Shown: positions 1 to 5,106 of the stretch, piece by piece
Position numbering within the stretch: position 1 is the first letter of the stretch
Layout of the letters: each line of letters starts with the position of its first letter
Notes under the pieces: model-generated
What the model was told of the DNA's origin: nothing
Database searches by the model: none
What the model saw: only the letters and a program-made list of their open reading frames with translations
Translations under genes and position numbers: made by a program
Assembly (NCBI GenBank): GCA_937927975.1
Contig: CALEZT010000249.1
Coordinates: forward strand, 1 to 7,573
Direction: 5' to 3'
DNA from: an uncultured Phycisphaerales bacterium
Lineage (GTDB): Bacteria; Planctomycetota; Phycisphaerae; Sedimentisphaerales; Anaerobacaceae
Length of the DNA: 7,573 bases

Positions 1-6
1 TGGCTC

Positions 7-207
7 CTACGGATGGTTATCGGCCAAAGACACTGTTTTGAGATAGTTTCTAAGCGAGCGATAGATGCCAACCGAGATCAATCCGGACAAAACGACTGCC
101 AACCAAGGATACGCAGCTATAACTTGGTTCAGACCTAGCCAGATGGAGAATACCAATGCGGTAGTCAGGCTGATCACGATGGAGTGGAACTTCATTTCTG
201 GATTCAC
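7..207 (-). CDS. Small two-helix membrane protein, 66 aa, unknown function
   Basis: I do not recognise the family. The protein has two hydrophobic stretches, about residues 9-31 and 34-50, joined by a short turn containing a Tyr-Pro pair, and then a short basic tail (RSLRNYLK) before the stop. The GTG start at 207 is preferred because AAAGGG (220-215) lies 7 bases upstream. An in-frame TGA five codons before the GTG rules out a longer form. An ATG four codons in (195) is the alternative start. A near-consensus promoter lies about 170 bases upstream. Base composition is about 48% GC by hand count over the first 180 bases, against about 68% in part of cdaA, which hints at a different origin. 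Two helices plus a basic stub could be a complete small protein or the truncated N-terminus of a larger one; the sequence does not decide. Confidence 0.6.
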   Translation of the reverse strand: MNPEMKFHSIVISLTTALVFSIWLGLNQVIAAYPWLAVVLSGLISVGIYRSLRNYLKTVSLADNHP

Positions 208-214
208 AGGAACG

Positions 215-220
215 CCCTTT
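215..220 (-). promoter_or_regulatory. Ribosome binding site that decides a GTG start
   Basis: On the minus strand AAAGGG lies 7 bases before the GTG at 207. The alternative ATG at 195 has no equivalent at a normal distance, so the GTG start is favoured. Confidence 0.45.
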
Positions 221-308
221 CACACCACGGTTGAAGAACGAGTCATCGCCATCGTAGAGACACGCGGTCAAACCCAGACATTTCACAATCGGACTCTCCA
301 ACTCCTGA

Positions 309-338
309 CCGTCTCGGCATTCGAACAACCCGTCTCGG
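309..338 (-). repeat. Twin short hairpin motifs in the leader of the 66-aa gene
   Basis: On the plus strand CCGTCTCGG occurs at 309-317 and again at 330-338, 21 bases apart, with the palindrome TTCGAA (320-325) between. In the minus-strand transcript each copy can fold into a 3-4 bp stem with an AGA loop. The pair lies inside the predicted 170-base leader, so it could be a protein-binding site, but the stems are short and this is only a suggestion. Confidence 0.3.
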
Positions 339-382
339 GCTCCAAGTCGTTTGTCGTTCGTCCTCAATGTCGCGCTTGGGAT

Positions 383-411
383 AGTATAGGGGGACGAGGG
401 GAGAATGGCAA
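383..411 (-). promoter_or_regulatory. Near-consensus sigma-70 type promoter facing left
   Basis: On the minus strand, TTGCCA (411-406) is followed by exactly 17 bases and TATACT (388-383). Each hexamer matches the housekeeping consensus at five of six positions. Transcription would start near 376, giving a leader of about 170 bases before the GTG at 207. A short in-frame peptide reading MAMTRSSTVV ends five codons before that GTG. The long leader could carry regulation or a small RNA. Confidence 0.55.
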
Positions 412-421
412 GGGGAAAATG

Positions 422-453
422 CGTGAAGCGGGACTCGTGAAGCGGGAAGCGGG
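422..453. repeat. Tandem GTGAAGCGGGA repeat
   Basis: The 12-mer CGTGAAGCGGGA occurs at 422-433 and 436-447 (period 14), with a partial third unit AGCGGG at 448-453. It lies just upstream of the leftward promoter and overlaps no convincing gene. Confidence 0.6.
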
Positions 454-550
454 TGCGGCGGGAGAAGCGGCCGGGGGCCGCGTCGCTCGTGGCTCGTCGC
501 TCTGCAAAGACCAGACAACGCCTTCGGCCGATGGCCTGCCGCCTGCCAAT

Positions 551-577
551 CCGCGTTCATCGGCGTTCATCTGCGGT
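551..577. repeat. Dispersed short repeat of the GTTCATC type
   Basis: CGCGTTCAT (552-560) and CGGCGTTCAT (561-570) stand in tandem and are followed by CTGCGG. This resembles a widespread degenerate intergenic repeat of the form ...GTTCATCTGCGG found in many environmental genomes. The assignment rests on recall of that pattern, not on a search. Confidence 0.45.
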
Positions 578-654
578 TTCAACACCGTCGCTCGTTTTCA
601 ATCTGCGACACCGCCACGGTGCCTCTGCTTCGGGAAATCTGCGGATGAACCCTT

Positions 655-696
655 CTCTTGCCCGCTGGTCCGTTCCCAGTCTCCCCCGGGCAAGAG
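655..696. repeat. 10-bp perfect inverted repeat
   Basis: CTCTTGCCCG (655-664) and CGGGCAAGAG (687-696) are exact reverse complements separated by 22 bases. They lie 34-75 bases past the stop of the 84-aa gene, so the structure could cap its transcript. There is no T-tract on either strand, so it is not a typical intrinsic terminator. Confidence 0.45.
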
Positions 697-729
697 GTGC
701 ACGGAAGGCTCGGACTCGCGACGCTCTTT

Positions 730-984
730 CTATCGGTATCTCAGAATCGACCAGCAGACGACCGCTGTCATGATTCCAACACTGACGCACGGGATACCGA
801 CCGACCACGGCTGCGAAATCCCTCCGATCGGCCCGTTGCCCAATGCGATACCTGCGATGACGCCCGCACCGAGCACGGCGAGCGCGAACGCTATCCATAC
901 GTGCTTTCCGGTACGCCCGCCTCCTTCGCTGTTCGTCGCCTGCTGAGCCGATTTCCCGGTCCCTGATTGCTCGAACCCGTCCAT
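730..984 (-). CDS. Small two-helix membrane protein, 84 aa, unknown function
   Basis: I do not recognise the family. A polar N-terminus of about 27 residues (rich in Gly, Gln, Ser and Thr) is followed by two hydrophobic segments, about residues 28-48 and 61-81, separated by a Gly/Pro-rich turn (GNGPIGG), ending ILRYR. A real transmembrane pattern in this frame, against arginine-rich nonsense in the overlapping frames, is the main evidence for coding. The ATG at 984 is preceded by AAAGG (998-994) at a 9-base spacing. It sits alone between two repeat-filled spacers, on the same strand as the 66-aa gene but too far away to assume an operon. It could be a membrane-anchored regulator or a small structural protein; nothing catalytic is visible. 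Confidence 0.55.
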   Translation of the reverse strand: MDGFEQSGTGKSAQQATNSEGGGRTGKHVWIAFALAVLGAGVIAGIALGNGPIGGISQPWSVGIPCVSVGIMTAVVCWSILRYR

Positions 985-1061
985 CGTACGCCGCCTTTCT
1001 TCTGCCCGACATTTCTCCTTCGCTTCGCACCCACGACTGATGAGTTCCTTCTGCCTGAGAG

Positions 1062-1242
1062 CCCGCGTCCTCGGCGACCTCCGCGGTAGAGGGCCTCGTT
1101 ACGAACTGAGAAGACAACGCCTCGCGGCGTCACTACGAACTGTTTCGCCCTTTTTCGTTTCTTTCGGCTGACAGGACCAGAGGGCGACGCATGCGTCGCC
1201 CCTACGACGCATCCACGCTTCTACGTTTTCACGCATCCACCT
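1062..1242. repeat. Cluster of dispersed repeats downstream of the UroD-like gene
   Basis: Several short repeat types are packed together. CCGCGTCCTCGGCG (1063-1076) is the exact reverse complement of 7445-7458. A segment around 1110-1140 contains a small hairpin, ACGCC with a GCGA loop as read on the minus strand. The palindromic 25-mer lies at 1182-1206 and the first unit of a 24-bp tandem pair at 1207-1230. No coding potential is evident; open frames through it are arginine-rich. Confidence 0.5.
1182..1206 (+). repeat. Palindromic 25-bp repeat, copy 1
   Basis: The first 20 bases, GGGCGACGCATGCGTCGCCC (1182-1201), are a perfect palindrome, followed by CTACG. The full 25-mer is found again, exactly inverted, at 7231-7255. 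In RNA it folds to an 8-bp GC-rich stem with a CATG loop. It lies about 40 bases past the stop of the UroD-like gene and could protect that transcript's end, but no T-tract follows. It resembles REP-like dispersed palindromes. Confidence 0.8.
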
Positions 1243-1254
1243 TTATACGTTTCT
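1207..1254. repeat. 24-bp imperfect tandem repeat overlapping a gene end
   Basis: Units 1207-1230 and 1231-1254 both begin ACGCATCCAC and continue with similar text ending in TACGTTT. The second unit covers the TAA stop (1245-1243) and last three codons of the UroD-like gene on the minus strand, so the repeat has supplied or replaced the gene's 3' end. Confidence 0.65.
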
Positions 1255-2529
1255 GCCCAGCGCCTGGAACATCGCGATCAGGTTCTCCGTCGGCGTGTTG
1301 CATTGGATATTGTGGATCGGGTTGAAGACGTATCCGTTCTTGGCGCCGAGGACCTTCACCCGCTCGGCGACCTGGGCCTTGACCTCCGCGGGCGTGCCGA
1401 AGGGGAGGGTCTGCTGGGTATCGACGCCGCCGCCCCAGAAGACGATTCGGTCGCCATACTTTTCGACGAGGGTCTTGGGGTCCATGCCTTTGGCGGAGAG
1501 CTGGACGGGGTTCAGGACGTCGTAGCCGGCGTCGATGAAGCCGCCGATCAGGGGCTCGCATCCGCCGCAACAGTGCTTGAGCGTCTTCCACTTCGTGTGG
1601 GCGTGCACCCAGTCGTTGACCTTCTTGGCGTGCGGGAGGTAGAGGTCGCGGTAAGTGTCGGGCGAACAGAAGAGGCTGTTCTGGGAGGCCAGGTCGGTCC
1701 CGTCCATGAAGACGACGTGGACCTTGTCGCCCACCGCCTGGTGGATTCGCTTGAGGTTCTCGATGGCGATCTCGGCCTGGCGGGCGAAGACCTCGCGGAT
1801 ATACTCCCGGCGGGTGAGCGTGCTGATGTACCATTCCTCGATGTCGCGGATGCCCTTGGGGTCCTTCATCCAGGGGCCGGGGACGAGGGCGATGTCGCCG
1901 AAGGCGGTGCCAGCAAAACCCGCCGCGATGGCCAGGTCGGTGTTGGCGTGGAGATCGGTAGCCACCTTCTCATAATGGCAGAGGGCGTCGTCGCCGATGG
2001 GCTGGAACTCCTCTAAGTTGTCTTCTGGATTGAGTTTAGCGTCGTCGATGGGGTTCTGGCGGATGATCGAGTCGAAGTAGTAGCCCCCTTTGGGCATGCG
2101 GGCGGAGGGCTTGGCCCTGCGGTCGCCCTCGGGGTACATCAGGATCGATCCGTCCGGCTCGGGATCGGTGTTAAAGTCGCCTGGGACAAGGACTTCCGTG
2201 CCGTCGAACGTGGTCCAGGGCTTCCAGTCGGCGGTCTTGTATCCGAACATGTTCCTGAGGTTGGGCAGGTGGACGACGTCGATGCCCAGGACCCGGCGGA
2301 GGTCGGCGGCGATCTCGCCGAGCATCTGGTAAGGCTCGGTCACGCGGACGCGGTCTCCCGGTTTGTCGAGGCCGAGCGCTCGACGCAATTTGGCGACTAC
2401 GCTGACCTGCGCGCCTGAGCAGGGCGTCCCGCCGAGATCGACAGGGACGCGGTCGGCGGGTTGATGGTTCAGGGCGCAGAGCACCCGCTGTCGGCCGGTG
2501 AGCGGTTTCTGGGGGGATGGGGTCTTCAT
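1243..2529 (-). CDS. Uroporphyrinogen decarboxylase (UroD/MtaA) superfamily protein
   Basis: This 428-aa protein fits the UroD-like TIM-barrel superfamily, which includes heme-pathway decarboxylases and zinc-dependent methyltransferases acting on methylated corrinoids. The N-terminal R14-x-R-V-x-x-A-L-N-H-Q-P-A-D-R-V-P run is the family signature. Later marks are D276-G-T-D279, SPDTYRDLYLPHAK (289-302), LKHCCGGCEP (317-326), VLNPVQLSAKGMDP (338-351), and FNPIHNIQCNTPTEN (402-416). H319, C321 and C410 are candidate zinc ligands of the HxC...C type known in MtaA, which argues for a methyltransferase-like role over heme synthesis. The substrate is unknown. AGGAG (2540-2536) lies 6 bases before the ATG. 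No strong promoter was found; TACAAT (2618-2613) is the best -10 candidate. The gene stands alone, divergent from the cdaA operon, and no corrinoid protein is visible in the window. Confidence 0.88.
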   Translation of the reverse strand: MKTPSPQKPLTGRQRVLCALNHQPADRVPVDLGGTPCSGAQVSVVAKLRRALGLDKPGDRVRVTEPYQMLGEIAADLRRVLGIDVVHLPNLRNMFGYKTADWKPWTTFDGTEVLVPGDFNTDPEPDGSILMYPEGDRRAKPSARMPKGGYYFDSIIRQNPIDDAKLNPEDNLEEFQPIGDDALCHYEKVATDLHANTDLAIAAGFAGTAFGDIALVPGPWMKDPKGIRDIEEWYISTLTRREYIREVFARQAEIAIENLKRIHQAVGDKVHVVFMDGTDLASQNSLFCSPDTYRDLYLPHAKKVNDWVHAHTKWKTLKHCCGGCEPLIGGFIDAGYDVLNPVQLSAKGMDPKTLVEKYGDRIVFWGGGVDTQQTLPFGTPAEVKAQVAERVKVLGAKNGYVFNPIHNIQCNTPTENLIAMFQALGRNV

Positions 2530-2567
2530 GGCCTGCTCCTGGAACGTCGAAACCTGTCAAGAATCCT

Positions 2568-2589
2568 GTCGGGGGACGCCGGCCCCGAC
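2568..2589. repeat. Stem-loop between the divergent genes
   Basis: GTCGGGG (2568-2574) and CCCCGAC (2583-2589) are exact reverse complements with an 8-base loop. It lies 39-60 bases upstream of the UroD-like ATG, probably in that gene's leader, where it could affect translation or mark an operator. No T-tract follows on either strand. Confidence 0.4.
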
Positions 2590-2692
2590 GGGTCGGACGC
2601 CTCGCAGATGGGATTGTACCTTCCGATTTGACGCGGCGGAACCCAATTCTGGGCAAATTATCGCATTATCAGGGTCAAAATCCGCGTTGGGC

Positions 2693-2721
2693 TTGACAGT
2701 CGCAGCGGGGCCCGTTATAAT
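2693..2721 (+). promoter_or_regulatory. Perfect consensus sigma-70 promoter of the cdaA operon
   Basis: TTGACA (2693-2698), a 17-base spacer and TATAAT (2716-2721) match the housekeeping consensus at all twelve positions with ideal spacing. Transcription should start near 2728, leaving a leader of about 110 bases before the lipoprotein ATG. This suggests strong, constitutive expression of the lipoprotein, cdaA and the YbbR-like gene. Confidence 0.85.
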
Positions 2722-2731
2722 TAAGTCCATG

Positions 2732-2757
2732 TTGGGGCGGGCTTTGCGCCACCCCAA
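2732..2757 (+). other. Hairpin at the start of the operon leader
   Basis: Just after the predicted transcription start, TTGGGG (2732-2737) can pair with CCCCAA (2752-2757), with further pairing of GG and CC inside. A 5' hairpin of this kind may stabilise the messenger. A 7-codon open frame (2761-2784) follows but lacks a ribosome binding site. Confidence 0.35.
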
Positions 2758-2836
2758 AGAATGAGTGCAAAGGTTGGGCCATGACCGGGTTGTTGCGAAA
2801 CGGCGCAGCTATCATGGATTTTCGCAAAGGGGAACG

Positions 2837-3100
2837 ATGAAAAGCGTGACGACTGTAGAAAATAGGAAAGAGTGTCGCAGGAGTCTGGGTTTGCGCTTTT
2901 TCGCACTGACGGCGGTCGCATGCATGCTGGTGACATGGCTGGCGGGCTGCGGAAGCGGCCAGCCGGGTGAGACGCGAGCCGAGGTCAGTCGGCGGCACGA
3001 CCGCAACCATCGTCTCAACGCCGAATTGATGCGTGCGGACATGGACAAGACGCTGATGCTCGACAGGCCCAGCCGACTGACCGACAAGAGAATCCCGTAG
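2837..3100 (+). CDS. Small lipoprotein, first gene of the cdaA operon
   Basis: This 87-aa protein has a basic n-region (residues 9-20, with five Arg/Lys), a hydrophobic core (about 21-35) and the lipobox LAGC with Cys38 as the lipidated residue, so it should be exported and acylated. The mature part is only 50 residues, polar and rich in Arg, Asp and His, probably helical, ending LMLDRPSRLTDKRIP. I recall similar short lipoproteins with a DRPSRL-type ending from planctomycetes, but no function is known to me. The ATG at 2837 is chosen because AAAGGGG (2826-2832) is close upstream and the signal peptide begins properly; an in-frame GTG at 2765 would add 24 residues before it. It lies 47 bases before cdaA under the same promoter, so it may work with CdaA or the YbbR-like protein at the membrane. 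Confidence 0.8.
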   Translation: MKSVTTVENRKECRRSLGLRFFALTAVACMLVTWLAGCGSGQPGETRAEVSRRHDRNHRLNAELMRADMDKTLMLDRPSRLTDKRIP

Positions 3101-3130
3101 CTGTCGGGAGAACCTGACCTCCAGACCCAT

Positions 3131-3138
3131 GGAAGGGG
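3131..3138 (+). promoter_or_regulatory. Ribosome binding site supporting a GTG start for cdaA
   Basis: GGAAGGGG ends 9 bases before the GTG at 3148. No in-frame ATG is available near the N-terminus, and the first transmembrane helix starts soon after, so this site fixes the start. Confidence 0.6.
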
Positions 3139-3147
3139 TTTGCATCG

Positions 3148-3984
3148 GTGTATACTCTGCTGGACTATCTCAACCGGATCGCGCACTACGAGTGGTGGGT
3201 TGTCCTGGTGGAGTTGCTTCTGATCGGCCTGGTGATCTGGTGGGTGGTCGATTTCCTCGAAGGCACCCGCGGGGAGAGGCTCTTCCGCGGCGTGATTTTC
3301 ATCCTCGTCTCCGGCGTGCTCGTCCTGAATTTGATCGTGGCGCACCTGCCCTTTGATCGACTCCAGTATCTCTATCGGGGGTTCCTGATCGGGATCATGA
3401 TCGTGGCGGTGGCGGGTTTCCAGCCGGAGATTCGACGCGTCCTGATCCAGATCGGCCAGCCCAGGATCTGGGCGGGCGCCTCGCACCAGCTCTCGCGGAC
3501 CGTGGAAGAGCTGGTCACGACGGTGACCGAGCTGTCGGCCGCCAGGATCGGAGCGATCATCGTGATCGAGAAACAGGTCGCGCTGGGCGAGTTCATCGAG
3601 ACCGGCGTTCGCCTGGACGCGCGGGTCACCTCGGACCTGCTCAAGACGATCTTCTATCCCGGCACCCCGCTGCACGACATGGCGGTGGTGGTCCGCGGAG
3701 ACCGGCTCGTGGCCGCCAGCGTCCAGTTGCCGCTGGCCGAGGCCGGCAGCGTCGCAGGCGTCGAGTTGGGCTCGCGTCACCGTGCGGCGGTGGGCATCAC
3801 CGCAGGGTCCGACGCGATGTGCCTGGTCGTCAGCGAAGAGACCGGCGCCATCTCCATCGCCCGCGACGGCAAGCTGATCCGCAACGTCACGGAATCCCAG
3901 GTGCGTTCTCATCTCGTGGGCGACGCGGTCGAAGGACACGTTCCCCTGATGGGACGATTGCTCAAACGTCACAACGTGGAATAA
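3148..3984 (+). CDS. cdaA: Membrane diadenylate cyclase, CdaA type
   Basis: This enzyme makes cyclic di-AMP from two ATP molecules. The 278-aa length and plan match CdaA: three membrane helices (about 17-34, 46-66, 76-90), a linker helix (113-130), then a cytosolic DAC domain (about 131-245). Visible motifs are YPGTPLHDMAV (170-180), ELGSRHRAAVG (206-216) holding the RHR motif at 210-212, and VVSEETGAIS (227-236). The striking departure is DMA at 177-179 in place of DGA, where the glycine normally faces ATP; the catalytic Asp177 is kept. The conserved GTRHR reads GSRHR, a mild change. The gene lies between the lipoprotein and a YbbR-like gene whose start is 12 bases after its stop, as in the cdaA-cdaR operons of Firmicutes. 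In those systems c-di-AMP controls potassium and osmolyte transport and wall homeostasis. Whether this variant is active cannot be told from sequence. Confidence 0.92.
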   Translation: MYTLLDYLNRIAHYEWWVVLVELLLIGLVIWWVVDFLEGTRGERLFRGVIFILVSGVLVLNLIVAHLPFDRLQYLYRGFLIGIMIVAVAGFQPEIRRVLIQIGQPRIWAGASHQLSRTVEELVTTVTELSAARIGAIIVIEKQVALGEFIETGVRLDARVTSDLLKTIFYPGTPLHDMAVVVRGDRLVAASVQLPLAEAGSVAGVELGSRHRAAVGITAGSDAMCLVVSEETGAISIARDGKLIRNVTESQVRSHLVGDAVEGHVPLMGRLLKRHNVE

Positions 3985-3996
3985 GCGTACAGATTG

Positions 3997-5079
3997 ATGA
4001 TCAAAACGCTCAAACCCGGCAAGATATCGATCGTCGTCTTCCTGACGGCCCTGATCTGGGTCTGGTCCGATTTGGCCCAGGATGATCGGTTTCTGCTGTC
4101 GGACGTGCGGATCAGGGTGGCCAAGTCGGCCGATCCGTCGCTCTGGGTCAACTTCGTCGTGGAGGGAGCGGACCCGAATCTGCAGACGACCGTGGCGCTG
4201 GACGCAGTCGTTCTCAAGGGCCCCGCGGCCCGGATCTCGGAAGTGAAGGGCCGCAAGAACCGGGGCGCCCTTGATTTGAACCTGTTCCTGGTGCCCGAGC
4301 AGGAAGGATTGACGTCCGCGCAGGCGCATCGGGTCAACGTCCTGGACTTCCTGCGAAAGAGCGACGTCCTGCGGAATCTCGGCCTGACGGTCGAGAGTTG
4401 CCAGCCGGAGTGGTTCACCGTCCAGACCCAGAAGCTCGTCGAGCAGGACGTCACCCTCGAATGCGTCGGGATCGAGCAGGGTCTGGTCGCCACTTTCAAT
4501 CCCTCCTCGGTCACCGCCTTTGTCCCGAAGGGCCAGAGCCCTCGCGCCAAGATCCTCCTGACCCCCGAGGAACAGAACGTGGCCAAAATCGGGCCCGTCG
4601 AGAAGTTCCCCTATATCGAATTGACCAGCGCCATCGACCAGCGTCGGGAGATCCCGACCAGGGTCAGAGTCACCCTGGCCCCGATGCAGAACGTCCTGAC
4701 GGAGCGTCTGGTCTCCGCCTCCTACGGCCTGTGCCTCAGCGAGAACCTCCAGGGCGTCTACCGGGTCGTCCTGGACAAGGACACCGACAAGACCAGACTC
4801 CTGGCCATCAAGGTGCGGGCCACCGAAGAGGCCTTCAACGCCTATGAGAAGGCCCCCATGCAGATCGTCCTGTACATCAAGGACGAAGACGCGCACCGGA
4901 CCCAGTGGCCGGCCGAAGGGGAATTCGTCTTCGCGTTTCCATACGAGTACGTCCAAAGAGGCGAGATCGCGCCCAACCAGGCGCCGCCGAAGGTCAAGTA
5001 CACGCTCGAACCGATCACTCTCTCGCCGACGCCTGAGCTGGAACTGTTCCGCAGCTTCGGCCGCGACGAACTGCAGTAA
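3997..5079 (+). CDS. cdaR: YbbR/CdaR-like membrane-anchored protein
   Basis: This 360-aa protein has one N-terminal membrane helix (about residues 9-28) after a basic start, so most of it should lie outside the cytoplasmic membrane. The remainder is beta-rich. Stretches such as VEQDVTLECVGIEQGLVATF followed by a PSSVTAFVPKG turn (about 148-179), and the later RREIPTRVRVTLAP segment (216-229), resemble YbbR repeats, though similarity is loose and the rest is divergent. In Firmicutes the YbbR protein CdaR binds and modulates CdaA. The position directly after cdaA, 12 bases from its stop, is the strongest argument for the same role here. The ATG at 3997 has no clear ribosome binding site, so translation is probably coupled to cdaA; TTG at 3994 is an alternative start. 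No glmM follows, unlike the Firmicutes operon. Confidence 0.75.
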   Translation: MIKTLKPGKISIVVFLTALIWVWSDLAQDDRFLLSDVRIRVAKSADPSLWVNFVVEGADPNLQTTVALDAVVLKGPAARISEVKGRKNRGALDLNLFLVPEQEGLTSAQAHRVNVLDFLRKSDVLRNLGLTVESCQPEWFTVQTQKLVEQDVTLECVGIEQGLVATFNPSSVTAFVPKGQSPRAKILLTPEEQNVAKIGPVEKFPYIELTSAIDQRREIPTRVRVTLAPMQNVLTERLVSASYGLCLSENLQGVYRVVLDKDTDKTRLLAIKVRATEEAFNAYEKAPMQIVLYIKDEDAHRTQWPAEGEFVFAFPYEYVQRGEIAPNQAPPKVKYTLEPITLSPTPELELFRSFGRDELQ

Positions 5080-5106
5080 GACCCTCTCCGGCGATTCGGC
5101 CCCCCT
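5080..5106. other. 27-base gap between convergent genes
   Basis: The cdaR-like and cstA stops face each other across 27 bases with no T-tract or strong stem. A GC-rich hairpin, CGCCGC with a CGA loop and GCGGCG (5130-5144), lies inside the cstA end. Transcripts from the two sides may overlap. Confidence 0.4.

Larger units (their letters stand above)
208..729. other. Gene-free region with low-complexity dispersed repeats
   Basis: No convincing gene was seen; open frames here are arginine-rich and look like frames across repeats. The content includes the leftward promoter, a 12-mer CGTGAAGCGGGA at 422-433 and 436-447, CGTCGCTC at 481-488, 495-502 and 586-593, a 10-bp-period repeat of CG(G)CGTTCAT at 552-570 running into CTGCGG, and a 10-bp inverted repeat at 655-696. 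Such word-like repeats are familiar to me from intergenic DNA of environmental bacteria; no function is claimed. Confidence 0.6.

Noticed and set aside
50..367. Minus-strand 105-codon frame with TTG start, overlapping the 66-aa gene
   Set aside because: It starts about 9 bases after the predicted transcription start, so a leaderless gene is conceivable, but there is no ribosome binding site and no recognisable pattern, and its second half conflicts with the two-helix frame.
208..729. CRISPR array
   Set aside because: The repeats here are short (8-12 bp), of several types and irregularly spaced, without uniform spacers.
65..946. Plus-strand frame of 293 codons across the left region
   Set aside because: It crosses the tandem repeats and lies opposite both small membrane genes; composition varies along its length and no domain appears.
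557..1117. Minus-strand frame of 186 codons overlapping the 84-aa gene
   Set aside because: Very arginine-rich and reading through repeat DNA; the 84-aa frame has a credible two-helix pattern instead.
1182..1201. The palindrome as an intrinsic terminator for the UroD-like gene
   Set aside because: No T-tract follows on the minus strand, and the same element occurs upstream of cstA, so a terminator role is not its defining property.
1303..2016. Plus-strand frame of 237 codons opposite the UroD-like gene
   Set aside because: Valine/aspartate/leucine-rich antisense text with no motif; the opposite strand has a clear family signature.
2761..2784. Seven-codon leader peptide
   Set aside because: No ribosome binding site and no attenuator-like codon content.
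2765..2836. N-terminal extension of the lipoprotein from a GTG start
   Set aside because: It would put 24 polar residues before the signal peptide; the ATG at 2837 has a good ribosome binding site.
2812..4956. A 714-codon open frame on the minus strand
   Set aside because: It is the complement of the lipoprotein, cdaA and cdaR-like genes; it is Asp/Gln/His-rich with no domain or membrane pattern, as expected for an antisense frame in GC-rich DNA.
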